Assembly (NCBI GenBank): GCA_963781195.1
Contig: CAWAEZ010000003.1
Span: 1-64,000, forward strand
Direction: 5' to 3'
DNA length: 64,000 nt
Source: JAJPKK01 sp963781195
Lineage (GTDB): Bacteria > Pseudomonadota > Alphaproteobacteria > Rhizobiales > Xanthobacteraceae
The position numbers were made by a program, and so were the translations under genes. Below are positions 27,995 through 35,602 of the stretch, piece after piece (position 1 is the first letter of the stretch; each line of letters opens with the position of its first letter). Below the pieces are notes generated by a model. The model had not been told where the DNA came from. It ran no database searches and was given only the letters and a program-made list of their open reading frames with translations.

Positions 27995-28974
27995 TCGAGG
28001 CTGATCCCGGTGGCGGCCGCCACGGCGGCCCAGCGCCGCCGCTCGGCCGCGATGAAGGCGGTGAAATCCTGCGGCGAGCCCGGACTCAACTCGACGCCGA
28101 TCTTGACGGCGCTCGCGGTGATGGCGGGCGATCGCAGCCCCGCATTGATCCCGGCATTGAGTTGGTCGACGATCGCCGGCGGCGTTCCCGCCGGGGCGAG
28201 AACGCCGCCCCAGAAGGTCGCGACGACATCCGGGAAACCGCTTTCGATCATGGTGGGGACGTCCGGCAGTTGCGCGCGGCGCGCCGGGCTCGTCACCGCG
28301 AGCGCCTTGAGCTTGCCTTCGCCGGCGAGGGCGACACTGAGCGAGACATCCGGGAACGCGAAATCGACCTGGCCGCTGAGCACGGCCGTCGCCATCTCGG
28401 CACCGCTCTTGTAGGGGACGTGCACGGCATCAAAGCCACCGGCATGCATCAGCATCTCGGCCACCAGATGGGTCTGGTTGCCAATGCCCGCCGATGCGTA
28501 GGTGAGCTTGCCCGGATGGGCTTTGCCATAGGCCACGAACGCGGCGACGGTGCTCGCCGGAAACGATGGAGGCACGACGAGCACGTTGCAGGTGTCGCCG
28601 ATCCGGGCGATTGCCGTAAAGCTCTTTTCCGGATCGTACCCCGGATTCTTCGTCACCGCCGGCAACACCGCCAGCGTGGCGCTGGTGCCGATCAGCAGCG
28701 TATAGCCGTCAGGCTCGGCGCCGGCGACGGCCTTGGTGCCGGTCGCACCGGCAGCGCCGGCGCGATATTCCACGACCACGCTCTGGGCGAGGGAGCTCTG
28801 CAGCGCCTGCACCACCAGGCGAGCGGTCACGTCGGTCGGGCCACCGGGCCCGAAGGCGGATACCAGCCTGATTGCGCGCGACGGATAAGCCTGCGCCCGC
28901 GCCATGGGTGAGGCCGCCGGCAGCACGGCCGCGCCGGCAGCGAGGCGCAGGAATCGACGACGAGCAAGCTTCAA
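27991..28974 (-). CDS. Bug-family (TctC-like) solute-binding protein
   Basis: This 327-aa periplasmic receptor has a basic leader with a hydrophobic core (LAAGAAVLPAASPMARAQA). The mature start YPSRAIRLVSAFGPGGPTDV and the later motifs YRAGAAGATGTKAVAGAEPD and YKSGAEMATAVLSGQV are characteristic. It lies 36 bp downstream of the cupin gene on the same strand, so the two are probably one operon. It converges on the isomerase gene. Ligand unknown, likely an organic acid. Confidence 0.9.
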   Translation of the reverse strand: MKLARRRFLRLAAGAAVLPAASPMARAQAYPSRAIRLVSAFGPGGPTDVTARLVVQALQSSLAQSVVVEYRAGAAGATGTKAVAGAEPDGYTLLIGTSATLAVLPAVTKNPGYDPEKSFTAIARIGDTCNVLVVPPSFPASTVAAFVAYGKAHPGKLTYASAGIGNQTHLVAEMLMHAGGFDAVHVPYKSGAEMATAVLSGQVDFAFPDVSLSVALAGEGKLKALAVTSPARRAQLPDVPTMIESGFPDVVATFWGGVLAPAGTPPAIVDQLNAGINAGLRSPAITASAVKIGVELSPGSPQDFTAFIAAERRRWAAVAAATGISLD

Positions 28975-29010
28975 GATTGTCCTCCCGCGGCCGGTCTATC
29001 GCACCGGGCA

Positions 29011-29583
29011 TCAACCGAGCTTTTGTTTCAACTCAGGCTCGAATTCGCCGTCGACCAGCACGAAGGCGACCATGCAGGGCGCGTTGGACCGGTTGACCCA
29101 GGCGTGATTGGTGCCGCACTGCACGAGAATGTCGCCGGCTTTGAGCAACACGTCCTGTTCGTCCATCACCATGGTGATCTCGCCGGACAGCACGATCGCG
29201 TAGTCGATGGTTTCGGTGCGATGCATCAGCGGATGCCGCCCGCCTTTGCCGAAGGTCGCGGCGTTCTCGTTGCCGAGCGCCGCAAAGGCGCGCCGCGAAT
29301 CCTCCGGCGTCATGCGCCGCACCGCTTCCGATTCCGGGGGGAAGTGATTGATGCGCAGAACCGTCCCCCGCTTGTCCGGCATCTGCCGGCGCGCGCCGAG
29401 CGTCGGCTCCGGCGCCGTGGCGACGATCCGCGCGGGCGTCTCGCCGGTGCGCCAGATGTCGGTGGAATACCACTCGGGATCGATGGGATTGACGTGCACG
29501 AACGGCGCCGGACCGTCGGAGATCACGACCGCCTTGCCGGCCTCGTCATGACCCGTGACCACACGCCGAACCTGCTTGGGCAT
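29011..29583 (-). CDS. Cupin-domain protein
   Basis: This 190-aa single-domain cupin has metal-binding motif 1 (HPLMHRTETIDYAIVLSGE, giving H-x3-H-x3-E) and motif 2 (GDILVQCGTNHAWVN, with the expected His and Asn). Such proteins can be dioxygenases, isomerases or decarboxylases of small acids. I chose the ATG at 29583; an in-frame extension upstream is Arg/Pro-rich and lacks homology. It likely forms an operon with the Bug receptor gene and is divergent from the MarR gene, with the operator at 29755-29807 between them. Confidence 0.85.
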   Translation of the reverse strand: MPKQVRRVVTGHDEAGKAVVISDGPAPFVHVNPIDPEWYSTDIWRTGETPARIVATAPEPTLGARRQMPDKRGTVLRINHFPPESEAVRRMTPEDSRRAFAALGNENAATFGKGGRHPLMHRTETIDYAIVLSGEITMVMDEQDVLLKAGDILVQCGTNHAWVNRSNAPCMVAFVLVDGEFEPELKQKLG

Positions 29584-29754
29584 CCGTTGCTCCCATGGGC
29601 CCCACCGCGCCGGCCAGCGCAACGGGGAAGAATTTGCAGGCGAGCTTATCGCAGGGCGGGACCAGCCGACAGGCGCCAAGGCTGCGTCGCGTGCGCGCGT
29701 TTCCTGATGAGCGGATTTGCCCGGCAAGCGTGCGGCCGCCTGATCCCTTAAGCC

Positions 29755-29807
29755 ATATAAGAAGTTAAACTGTTAAATTTGACTTTACAGTTTACCTTCT
29801 TATATGC
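29755..29807. promoter_or_regulatory. 20-bp inverted repeat, probable MarR operator and promoter
   Basis: The left arm CATATAAGAAGTTAAACTGT (29755-29774) and the right arm (29788-29807) are reverse complements at 19 of 20 positions, with a 13-nt AT-rich spacer. The right arm ends 11 bp before the marR ATG. A promoter-like TTGACT (29780-29785) and TATATG (29802-29807), 16 nt apart, fall inside it, so a bound repressor would block transcription. The region is strongly AT-rich against its GC-rich surroundings. Confidence 0.8.
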
Positions 29808-29818
29808 GATAAGAGTCC

Positions 29819-30268
29819 ATGATTGAACGATCGGACATCAACGGACCGGACCTCGCGTCGGCTTTGGCCGGGGAGCTTCGCGCTCTGGGCGGCAAGCTGA
29901 AACGGCGGCTGCGCGAACAGGCGGATCCCGGCGACCTGACGCCGTCGCAGGTTTCGGTGATTCTCCGACTCGAACGAGAGGGGTCCGCGACGGTGTCGAG
30001 CCTTGCCCGCGCGGAGGGCGTGCGCCCGCAGTCGATGGGCGCCACGATCGCGCCGCTCGAATCCGCCGGGCTCGTGCGCGGCGCACCGGATCCGAATGAC
30101 GGCCGGCAAACAATTCTGTCGCTCACGGACGCCTGCCGCAAATGGATCGTGGAAGGCCGGGCGGCGCGTCAGGACTGGCTGACCCGGACCGTCAAGGCGC
30201 GGCTTTCTCGAAGCGAGCAGGAGCAACTCGCGGCCGCACTCGATCTGCTCAAGCGGCTCGTCGACTGA
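29819..30268 (+). CDS. MarR-family transcriptional regulator
   Basis: This 149-aa winged-helix regulator has recognition elements in LTPSQVSVILRLEREGSATV and SLARAEGVRPQSMGATIAPL, followed by the wing (LVRGAPDPNDGRQTILSLT). It most likely binds the long palindrome directly upstream and represses itself. It is followed by an isochorismatase-fold gene, a small membrane protein and an MFS exporter, a common layout in which a MarR repressor controls a drug or metabolite efflux set. The effector is unknown. Confidence 0.9.
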   Translation: MIERSDINGPDLASALAGELRALGGKLKRRLREQADPGDLTPSQVSVILRLEREGSATVSSLARAEGVRPQSMGATIAPLESAGLVRGAPDPNDGRQTILSLTDACRKWIVEGRAARQDWLTRTVKARLSRSEQEQLAAALDLLKRLVD

Positions 30269-30347
30269 CCGGCGGTCGCCGCGCTCGCGCTCTCCAAACC
30301 TCCAGAAGGGCTCCGAATCTTCAAAAGGAACGCCAGAAGGAATGCTC

Positions 30348-30911
30348 ATGGCCGTCACCACGCTCGACCCAAGAACTGCGCTCATCCTCATCGATCTACA
30401 GAAGGGGATCACCGCCCTCCCCGCCGTCCACCCGATCGACGACGTCGTGCACCGGGCTGCCGCCATTGCCGAAGCCTTCCGGCAGCATCACTTGCCGGTC
30501 GTGCTCGTCAACGCGGATGGCAGTCCGCCGGGCCGCACCGAGCAAGCGAGCCGCCTCGGGCAACGGCCTGCGGGGTGGACCGATCTCCTCCCCGCGTTGA
30601 AGCAGCAGCCGGAAGACCTGACGGTCACCAAGCGGACCTGGGGCGCATTCGCCAACACGGATCTTCGCGAACAATTCGACAGGCTGGGCGTGACGCAGGT
30701 CGTGATTGCCGGGGTCGCCACCAGCGCCGGAGTCGAATCGACGGCGCGCGAAGCCCATGCGCTCGGATACAACGTGACGCTTGCCGTCGACGCCATGACC
30801 GACCTGAGCGCGGAAGCGCATCTCAACAGCGTGACGAGAATTTTCCGGAGACTCGGAGAAACCGGAACCAGCGAGGAGATCGTCGACCTGCTCGGTAAGA
30901 GGAGCGCCTGA
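30348..30911 (+). CDS. Isochorismatase-fold protein lacking the catalytic cysteine
   Basis: This 187-aa cysteine-hydrolase-fold protein has Asp16 (LIDLQKGI) and Lys95 (VTKRTWGAF) of the usual Asp-Lys-Cys triad. The nucleophile position is Gly128 in GVATSAGVESTAREA, where active members have Cys. It belongs to a recognisable sub-group without the cysteine, so amide hydrolysis by the usual mechanism is unlikely. The start at 30348 is preferred over the ATG at 30342 because AAGGA lies 6 nt upstream of it. It lies between marR and the MFS gene in one likely operon. Confidence 0.8.
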   Translation: MAVTTLDPRTALILIDLQKGITALPAVHPIDDVVHRAAAIAEAFRQHHLPVVLVNADGSPPGRTEQASRLGQRPAGWTDLLPALKQQPEDLTVTKRTWGAFANTDLREQFDRLGVTQVVIAGVATSAGVESTAREAHALGYNVTLAVDAMTDLSAEAHLNSVTRIFRRLGETGTSEEIVDLLGKRSA

Positions 30912-30913
30912 CC

Positions 30914-31243
30914 ATGGAAGCGCTTCATCTCGTGTCCTACGTGTTCGGCGGCGCCTTTCTCACCAACGCCATTCCGCATTTCGTCAGCGGGGTGATGGGC
31001 AAGCCTTTCCAAAGTCCGTTCGCAAAGCCGCCGGGTCAGGGGCTGTCTTCGTCGACCGTGAACGTGCTCTGGGGCCTTCTCAACATCGCGGTCGGCTATG
31101 TCCTCGTCTGCCGCGTCGGCGACTTCGAATTGAGGGCCACGCGCGATGTGATCGCGCTGGGGCTCGGAATGCTCCTGATCGGCCTCCTTTCCGCGCGATT
31201 GTTCGGCCGCTTCCACGGCGGCAACAGGCCGGAGACGAGATGA
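30914..31243 (+). CDS. Small conserved membrane protein
   Basis: This 109-aa protein has three predicted hydrophobic helices: around residues 4-25 (VSYVFGGAFLTNAIPHFVSG), 48-68 (VNVLWGLLNIAVGYVLVC) and 79-97 (VIALGLGMLLIGLLSA). Two nucleotides separate it from the preceding gene and its stop overlaps the MFS start by 4 nt, so the three are translationally coupled. Function unknown; it may assist the exporter or form its own small channel. Confidence 0.75.
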   Translation: MEALHLVSYVFGGAFLTNAIPHFVSGVMGKPFQSPFAKPPGQGLSSSTVNVLWGLLNIAVGYVLVCRVGDFELRATRDVIALGLGMLLIGLLSARLFGRFHGGNRPETR

Positions 31244-32472
31244 GGACGCCGGAGGTCTTTCGTTCACTCGGCAGCTTCAATTATCGGGTCTGGGCGGCGG
31301 GAGCGCTGGTTTCCAATGTGGGGACATGGGTGCAGCGCACCGCCCAAGACTGGCTCGTGCTCACCCAGCTCACGCACCACAATGCGTCGGCCGTCGGCAT
31401 CGTCATGGCGCTCCAGTTCGGGCCGCAGCTTCTCCTGCTGCCGTGGACCGGCTTCGCGGCCGATCATTTCAATCAGCGCAAGCTTCTGATCGCCACCCAG
31501 GCGACGATGGGCGGCCTCGCCCTGGTCCTGGGGATCCTCACGGTAAGCGGCGTCGTCGAGCTGTGGCACGTCTACGTGTTCGCGTTTTTGTTCGGTTGCG
31601 CGACGGCATTCGACGCACCGGTCCGCCAGGTCTTCGTCTCGGAATTGGTCGGTGACCGCGACCTGCCGAATGCGGTCGCGCTCAACTCCACCTCGTTCAA
31701 TGCCGCCCGGATGCTCGGACCTGCCGTCGCCGGCATTGTCATCGCCTCGATGGGCACCGGCTGGGCTTTCCTGATCAACGGGGTTTCCTTTGTCGCGGTG
31801 CTCATCTCGCTCTGCCGGCTGCGGGTCGGCGAGCTTCATGCGACCGCCCGCGCGCATCACGCGAAAGGGAGCTTTCTCGAGGGATGCCGCTATGTCTGGT
31901 CACGCCCTGACCTGAAGGCGATCCTGGTCATGCTGTTCCTGATCGGCACGTTCGGACTGAACTTCCCGATCTTCATCTCGACCATGGCGGTCGGTGTGTT
32001 TCACACCGATGCCGGCGGGTTCGGGCTCCTCTCATCCATCATGGCGACCGGAACGGTCGCCGGCGCCCTGCTCGCCGCGCGCCGCCGCGACATGCCGCGG
32101 TTCGTCACCCTGTTGGCCGGTGCGGCGATTTTCGGAGTTGGCTGCACGCTTGCAGCGCTGGCGCCCGGGTATTGGCTGTTCGCCGGCGCTCTCGTCGTGA
32201 TCGGCGTCGCGGCGCTGACCTTCGCCAGTTCGACCAACAGCCTGATGCAGCTCGCGACGGAGCCTTCGATGCGCGGCCGGGTGATGGCGCTGCGCGTCGG
32301 CATCGCCCTGGGGGGCACGCCGATCGGCGCACCGTTCGTCGGCTGGGTAGCCGACAGCTTCGGCCCCCGCTGGGCGCTGGGTGTCGGCGCGGCCTCGGGC
32401 TTCGCCGCCGCCCTCGTGGCCGCAGGCTATCTGGCGCAGCAGAATGGCGTCCCTCCGCACGCGCATGAATAG
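31240..32472 (+). CDS. MFS exporter (EntS/MFS_3-like)
   Basis: This 410-aa inner-membrane transporter has about 12 transmembrane helices. Conserved features include FRVW-type helix 1 (FNYRVWAAGALVSNVGTWVQ), the loop PWTGFAADHFNQRKLL (motif A-like G-x3-D-x2-x-R) and FDAPVRQVFVSELVGDRDLP after helix 4, which places it with the EntS-type export branch. It is the last gene of the marR-led unit, so it probably exports the molecule that relieves MarR repression. The substrate cannot be predicted. Confidence 0.88.
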   Translation: MRTPEVFRSLGSFNYRVWAAGALVSNVGTWVQRTAQDWLVLTQLTHHNASAVGIVMALQFGPQLLLLPWTGFAADHFNQRKLLIATQATMGGLALVLGILTVSGVVELWHVYVFAFLFGCATAFDAPVRQVFVSELVGDRDLPNAVALNSTSFNAARMLGPAVAGIVIASMGTGWAFLINGVSFVAVLISLCRLRVGELHATARAHHAKGSFLEGCRYVWSRPDLKAILVMLFLIGTFGLNFPIFISTMAVGVFHTDAGGFGLLSSIMATGTVAGALLAARRRDMPRFVTLLAGAAIFGVGCTLAALAPGYWLFAGALVVIGVAALTFASSTNSLMQLATEPSMRGRVMALRVGIALGGTPIGAPFVGWVADSFGPRWALGVGAASGFAAALVAAGYLAQQNGVPPHAHE

Positions 32473-32518
32473 CGGCGCAATCCGACGTGAGCGTCGACCC
32501 GTGCGCCCACGGCTCGAG

Positions 32519-33463
32519 CTACAATCTGTCTTTGATCCGCGGCTTCACTTTTGCGAGGGGAAGATGCTTTCCCGCACGGCCGTACAATTCATGCAACGCG
32601 CTCCATACCGCCGCCGCCGCCGGAGAAAGGGAACGATCGCGACGCCGCAACAGCAATATTTCGCGCGTCACTCCGGGCTCTACCAGCCTGCAGGTCGTGA
32701 GCAGGCTATCGCCACGCCGCGGTGCCGCGAGTTGCGGCATGACTGCGATCCCGACGCCTCCTTCGACCATGCCGAGAACCGAGCTGGGCTGTGCCAGCTC
32801 CAGAAAAACCTCCACGCGCGTTTTGGTACGAGCCAGCGTCGCCTCGATCACTTGGCGGCTTCCCGATGTGTTGCTCAGCATGATGAGACGGCGGCCCGCG
32901 AGCTGCTTCCATGAAACGCCTCCCGGTGAAGCAATCGGATCTCCGTGGCGGCAAACCAGCAAAAACGGATCCGCCATCAACGGCTCCACGTGCAATTCCG
33001 TCCGCGCGATCTCCCCGCTCGCGATCCCGAACTCCACGTCCCCCCGCTCGACTTTCCGGATGACATCCGTCGCGGCACTATCATCGATGTCGAGAGAAAT
33101 GCTGGGCCACTTGACGGAGCAGTGCTCGACGCATCGCGGCATCAGGCTTCTCGCGACGGCCGGCACGCACGCCATCATGACCCGTCCACGATGCTGAACG
33201 CCGATATCGCGCAACTCCTTCAGCGTGGAATCAAGCTCCTCGATGAGTCGTGAGCCGCTTGCGGCAAGCGTCGCCCCGACGGCGGTGAGCAAAACCTGCC
33301 GGGTCGTTCGATCGAACAGCTTCAGTCCAAGCTCGTTCTCCAGCTGCCGAACCGACAGGCTGACAGCGCTTTGCGACAAGCCGACCTCCTGGGCCGCACG
33401 GCTGAAGCTTCCATGCTCGGCGACGGACAAGAAGGCTCGCAGTTGACGCAGGGCGACATTCAT
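32519..33463 (-). CDS. LysR-family transcriptional regulator
   Basis: This 314-aa LysR-type regulator has an N-terminal helix-turn-helix (LRAFLSVAEHGSFSRAAQEV to LSVRQLENELGLKLFDRT, residues ~8-55) followed by a type-2 periplasmic-binding-like effector domain. It is divergent from the GST, aminotransferase and MFS genes with a 100-bp gap holding an AT-rich inverted repeat, the standard layout for LysR activation of a neighbouring catabolic operon. It is also probably self-regulating. The inducer is unknown. Confidence 0.92.
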   Translation of the reverse strand: MNVALRQLRAFLSVAEHGSFSRAAQEVGLSQSAVSLSVRQLENELGLKLFDRTTRQVLLTAVGATLAASGSRLIEELDSTLKELRDIGVQHRGRVMMACVPAVARSLMPRCVEHCSVKWPSISLDIDDSAATDVIRKVERGDVEFGIASGEIARTELHVEPLMADPFLLVCRHGDPIASPGGVSWKQLAGRRLIMLSNTSGSRQVIEATLARTKTRVEVFLELAQPSSVLGMVEGGVGIAVMPQLAAPRRGDSLLTTCRLVEPGVTREILLLRRRDRSLSPAAAAVWSALHELYGRAGKHLPLAKVKPRIKDRL

Positions 33464-33476
33464 TTGTTCAACTCAT

Positions 33477-33491
33477 AAATCGATCTGATTT
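33477..33491. promoter_or_regulatory. Candidate LysR binding site in the divergent promoter
   Basis: AAATC and GATTT form an inverted repeat with a 5-nt centre, within an AT-rich stretch (33475-33513) between the LysR start and the GST gene. Size and position fit a LysR recognition site. A T-N11-A core can be drawn but is not unique. Confidence 0.45.
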
Positions 33492-33563
33492 TTAAATTTT
33501 ACAAGATAATGGCAATGCCTTCCACTCCCGCCGAACAACACGCGGCAAAATTGGGAGGACCTC

Positions 33564-34262
33564 TTGGCGCAAGCGAGCGATACGATCAGCCCAGTCGCAT
33601 CTCGAGCGACCGCGACTTCAAAGGGTGTCGGCAGCCTGCTTACAATTCTCGGGCGCGCCAACTCTTTCAATGTCCGGAAGGTGCTTTGGGCCTGCGACGA
33701 GATCGGCATCCCGTTCACGCGCGAGGACTTCGGCCGTGGATTCAGGCCTACCGATACGCCGGACTTTCTGAAGTTGAACCCGACCGGACAGGTTCCCGTG
33801 GTCATCGACGGCGGCCACGTGATGAGGGAATCCAACACGATCGTCCGTTACCTCGCCGCCAAGCACAAGGCGACGGATCTCTACCCGGACGATCTCGGTC
33901 AGCGACAGGCTATCGAACAATGGATGGACTGGGTCGCATACGACATAACCCATGCACTTCGCGGCGCATTCCTGGGCGGACAACTCAAGGAAGCGCCCTA
34001 TGACCATCCCTGGTACGTCGAACAGGGAAAGAAAGAGCTGATCCACGTGATCGGTCTGTTGGACGCACATCTGGCTGCCAACGGCCCTTATGTGACGAGT
34101 GATCACTTCACGATCGCCGACATCCCGATGGGTCTCGTCGTCAACCGCTGGTTCATGATCTCCAACCTGGACAGGCCGGACTACAAAGCGGTGGCCGATT
34201 ACTTCGAGCTCCTCACCGCGCGCCCCGGATTCCGGAAATACGGCCGCAACGGCCTTCCGTGA
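33564..34262 (+). CDS. Glutathione S-transferase
   Basis: This 232-aa cytosolic enzyme conjugates or isomerises with glutathione. The thioredoxin-like N-terminal domain has LLTILGRANSFNVRKVLWAC and the conserved NPTGQVPVVIDGGHVMRESN (cis-Pro and Glu-Ser for glutathione binding). The helical C-terminal domain has YVTSDHFTIADIPMG. The TTG at 33564 is supported by GGGAGGA about 5 nt upstream. Residues 1-25 before the fold are low-complexity, so a later start is conceivable. It leads the operon activated by LysR and may open a ring or isomerise a maleyl intermediate. Confidence 0.88.
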   Translation: MAQASDTISPVASRATATSKGVGSLLTILGRANSFNVRKVLWACDEIGIPFTREDFGRGFRPTDTPDFLKLNPTGQVPVVIDGGHVMRESNTIVRYLAAKHKATDLYPDDLGQRQAIEQWMDWVAYDITHALRGAFLGGQLKEAPYDHPWYVEQGKKELIHVIGLLDAHLAANGPYVTSDHFTIADIPMGLVVNRWFMISNLDRPDYKAVADYFELLTARPGFRKYGRNGLP

Positions 34263-34319
34263 TTTTTCCGCCGCCTCTTTTCGGTCGGGTCCGGCGCGAA
34301 TGTCCATTTGGAGTCTCGC

Positions 34320-35510
34320 ATGCAACAGCTGCCCGGCCGTCATTTCCTGCAAATCCCAGGTCCGACCAACACGCCGCTGCCGATACTGGCGGCGATCGCG
34401 AAGCCCACGATCGATCACCGCGGCCCCGAATTCGCCGAGCTGGGTCTCGACGTTCTCCACCGCATACGCGGCGTCTTCAAGACTTCCAATCCGGTGCTGA
34501 TCTATCCGACCTCGGGAACCGGCGCATGGGAAGCCGCGCTGGTGAACACCCTGTCGCCGGGCGATCGGCTCCTGATGTTCGAAACCGGCTGGTTCTCGAC
34601 GTTGTGGGCCAAGATGACCGGTGCGCTCGGCCTCGCAGGAGAGGTCGTCCCGGGTGACTGGCGCAGCGGTGTCGATGCCGACCAGATCGAAGCGAAGCTC
34701 CGCGACGACAAATCCCATAGCTACAAGGCGGTCGCGGTCGTCCACAACGAAACTTCGACGGGCGTCACCTCGGACATCGCGGCGGTTCGGCGCGCGATCG
34801 ATCGGGCGCATCATCCGGCTTTGCTGCTCGTCGACACCATCTCATCGCTCGGATCGATCGATTACCGCCATGACGAATGGGGCGTCGACGTCACCGTCGC
34901 CGGCTCGCAGAAAGGTCTGATGCTTCCGCCCGGCCTTTCTTTCAATGCCATATCCGGGAAAGCGATAGCCGCCTCGATGAGCTCTCGGTTTCCCCGATCG
35001 TTTTTCCGTTGGGACGAGATGCTGGCAGTCAACGCCACCGGCTATTTCCCCTACACCCCGTCGACCAACCTGCTGCAGGGCCTGAAGGTGGCCTTGGACC
35101 TCCTCGATCACGAGGGGCTGGAGCACGTCTTTGCGCGCCACGACCGCGCGGCGCTCGCGACGCGACGAGCAGTGCTTCATTGGGGCTTCGACATCCAATG
35201 TCGCAACGAGTTGGAATACTCGTCGTCGCTGACGGCAGTCCGGCTTCCGGAAGGCCATTCCGCCGACGCCTTGCGTCGAGAAATCCTGTCGCGTTCGAAC
35301 ACGTCGCTCGGCAACGGATTGGGGCGTCTCGCCGATCATGTATTTCGCATCGGTCACCTCGGAGACTTCAACAACCCGACGGTGCTGGGGACGTTGTCGG
35401 GTGTCGAGCTGGGCCTGAAAGCGCGGGGGATTCCCTATCGTGCCGGGGGCGTTGAGGCGGCAATGGATGCCCTCGCCGGCAACTCTCCGCCAGCGGCGAT
35501 AGCCCCCTGA
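34320..35510 (+). CDS. Class V aminotransferase, Ser/Ala/Asp-glyoxylate type
   Basis: This 396-aa PLP enzyme transfers an amino group to glyoxylate from serine, alanine or aspartate. Family hallmarks are IPGPTNTPLPIL at the N-terminus, TIDHRGPEF, LIYPTSGTGAWEAALVNTLS, HNETSTGV and the PLP lysine in VAGSQKGLMLPPG. Sequence blocks are close to serine-glyoxylate aminotransferase and to BhcA, the aspartate-glyoxylate enzyme of the beta-hydroxyaspartate cycle, but bhcBCD are absent. The ATG at 34320 gives the normal N-terminus. Together with the GST and MFS genes it suggests use of a compound that yields glyoxylate. Confidence 0.85.
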   Translation: MQQLPGRHFLQIPGPTNTPLPILAAIAKPTIDHRGPEFAELGLDVLHRIRGVFKTSNPVLIYPTSGTGAWEAALVNTLSPGDRLLMFETGWFSTLWAKMTGALGLAGEVVPGDWRSGVDADQIEAKLRDDKSHSYKAVAVVHNETSTGVTSDIAAVRRAIDRAHHPALLLVDTISSLGSIDYRHDEWGVDVTVAGSQKGLMLPPGLSFNAISGKAIAASMSSRFPRSFFRWDEMLAVNATGYFPYTPSTNLLQGLKVALDLLDHEGLEHVFARHDRAALATRRAVLHWGFDIQCRNELEYSSSLTAVRLPEGHSADALRREILSRSNTSLGNGLGRLADHVFRIGHLGDFNNPTVLGTLSGVELGLKARGIPYRAGGVEAAMDALAGNSPPAAIAP

Positions 35511-35602
35511 CGGTCGAGGCGAATGTCCGGCGGATGTCCGCTGGGGGACCGAGAAGAACGCGAGCGCACGCAAAAGTGCCGGCGAAATCCTGGGAGGAGA
35601 CC

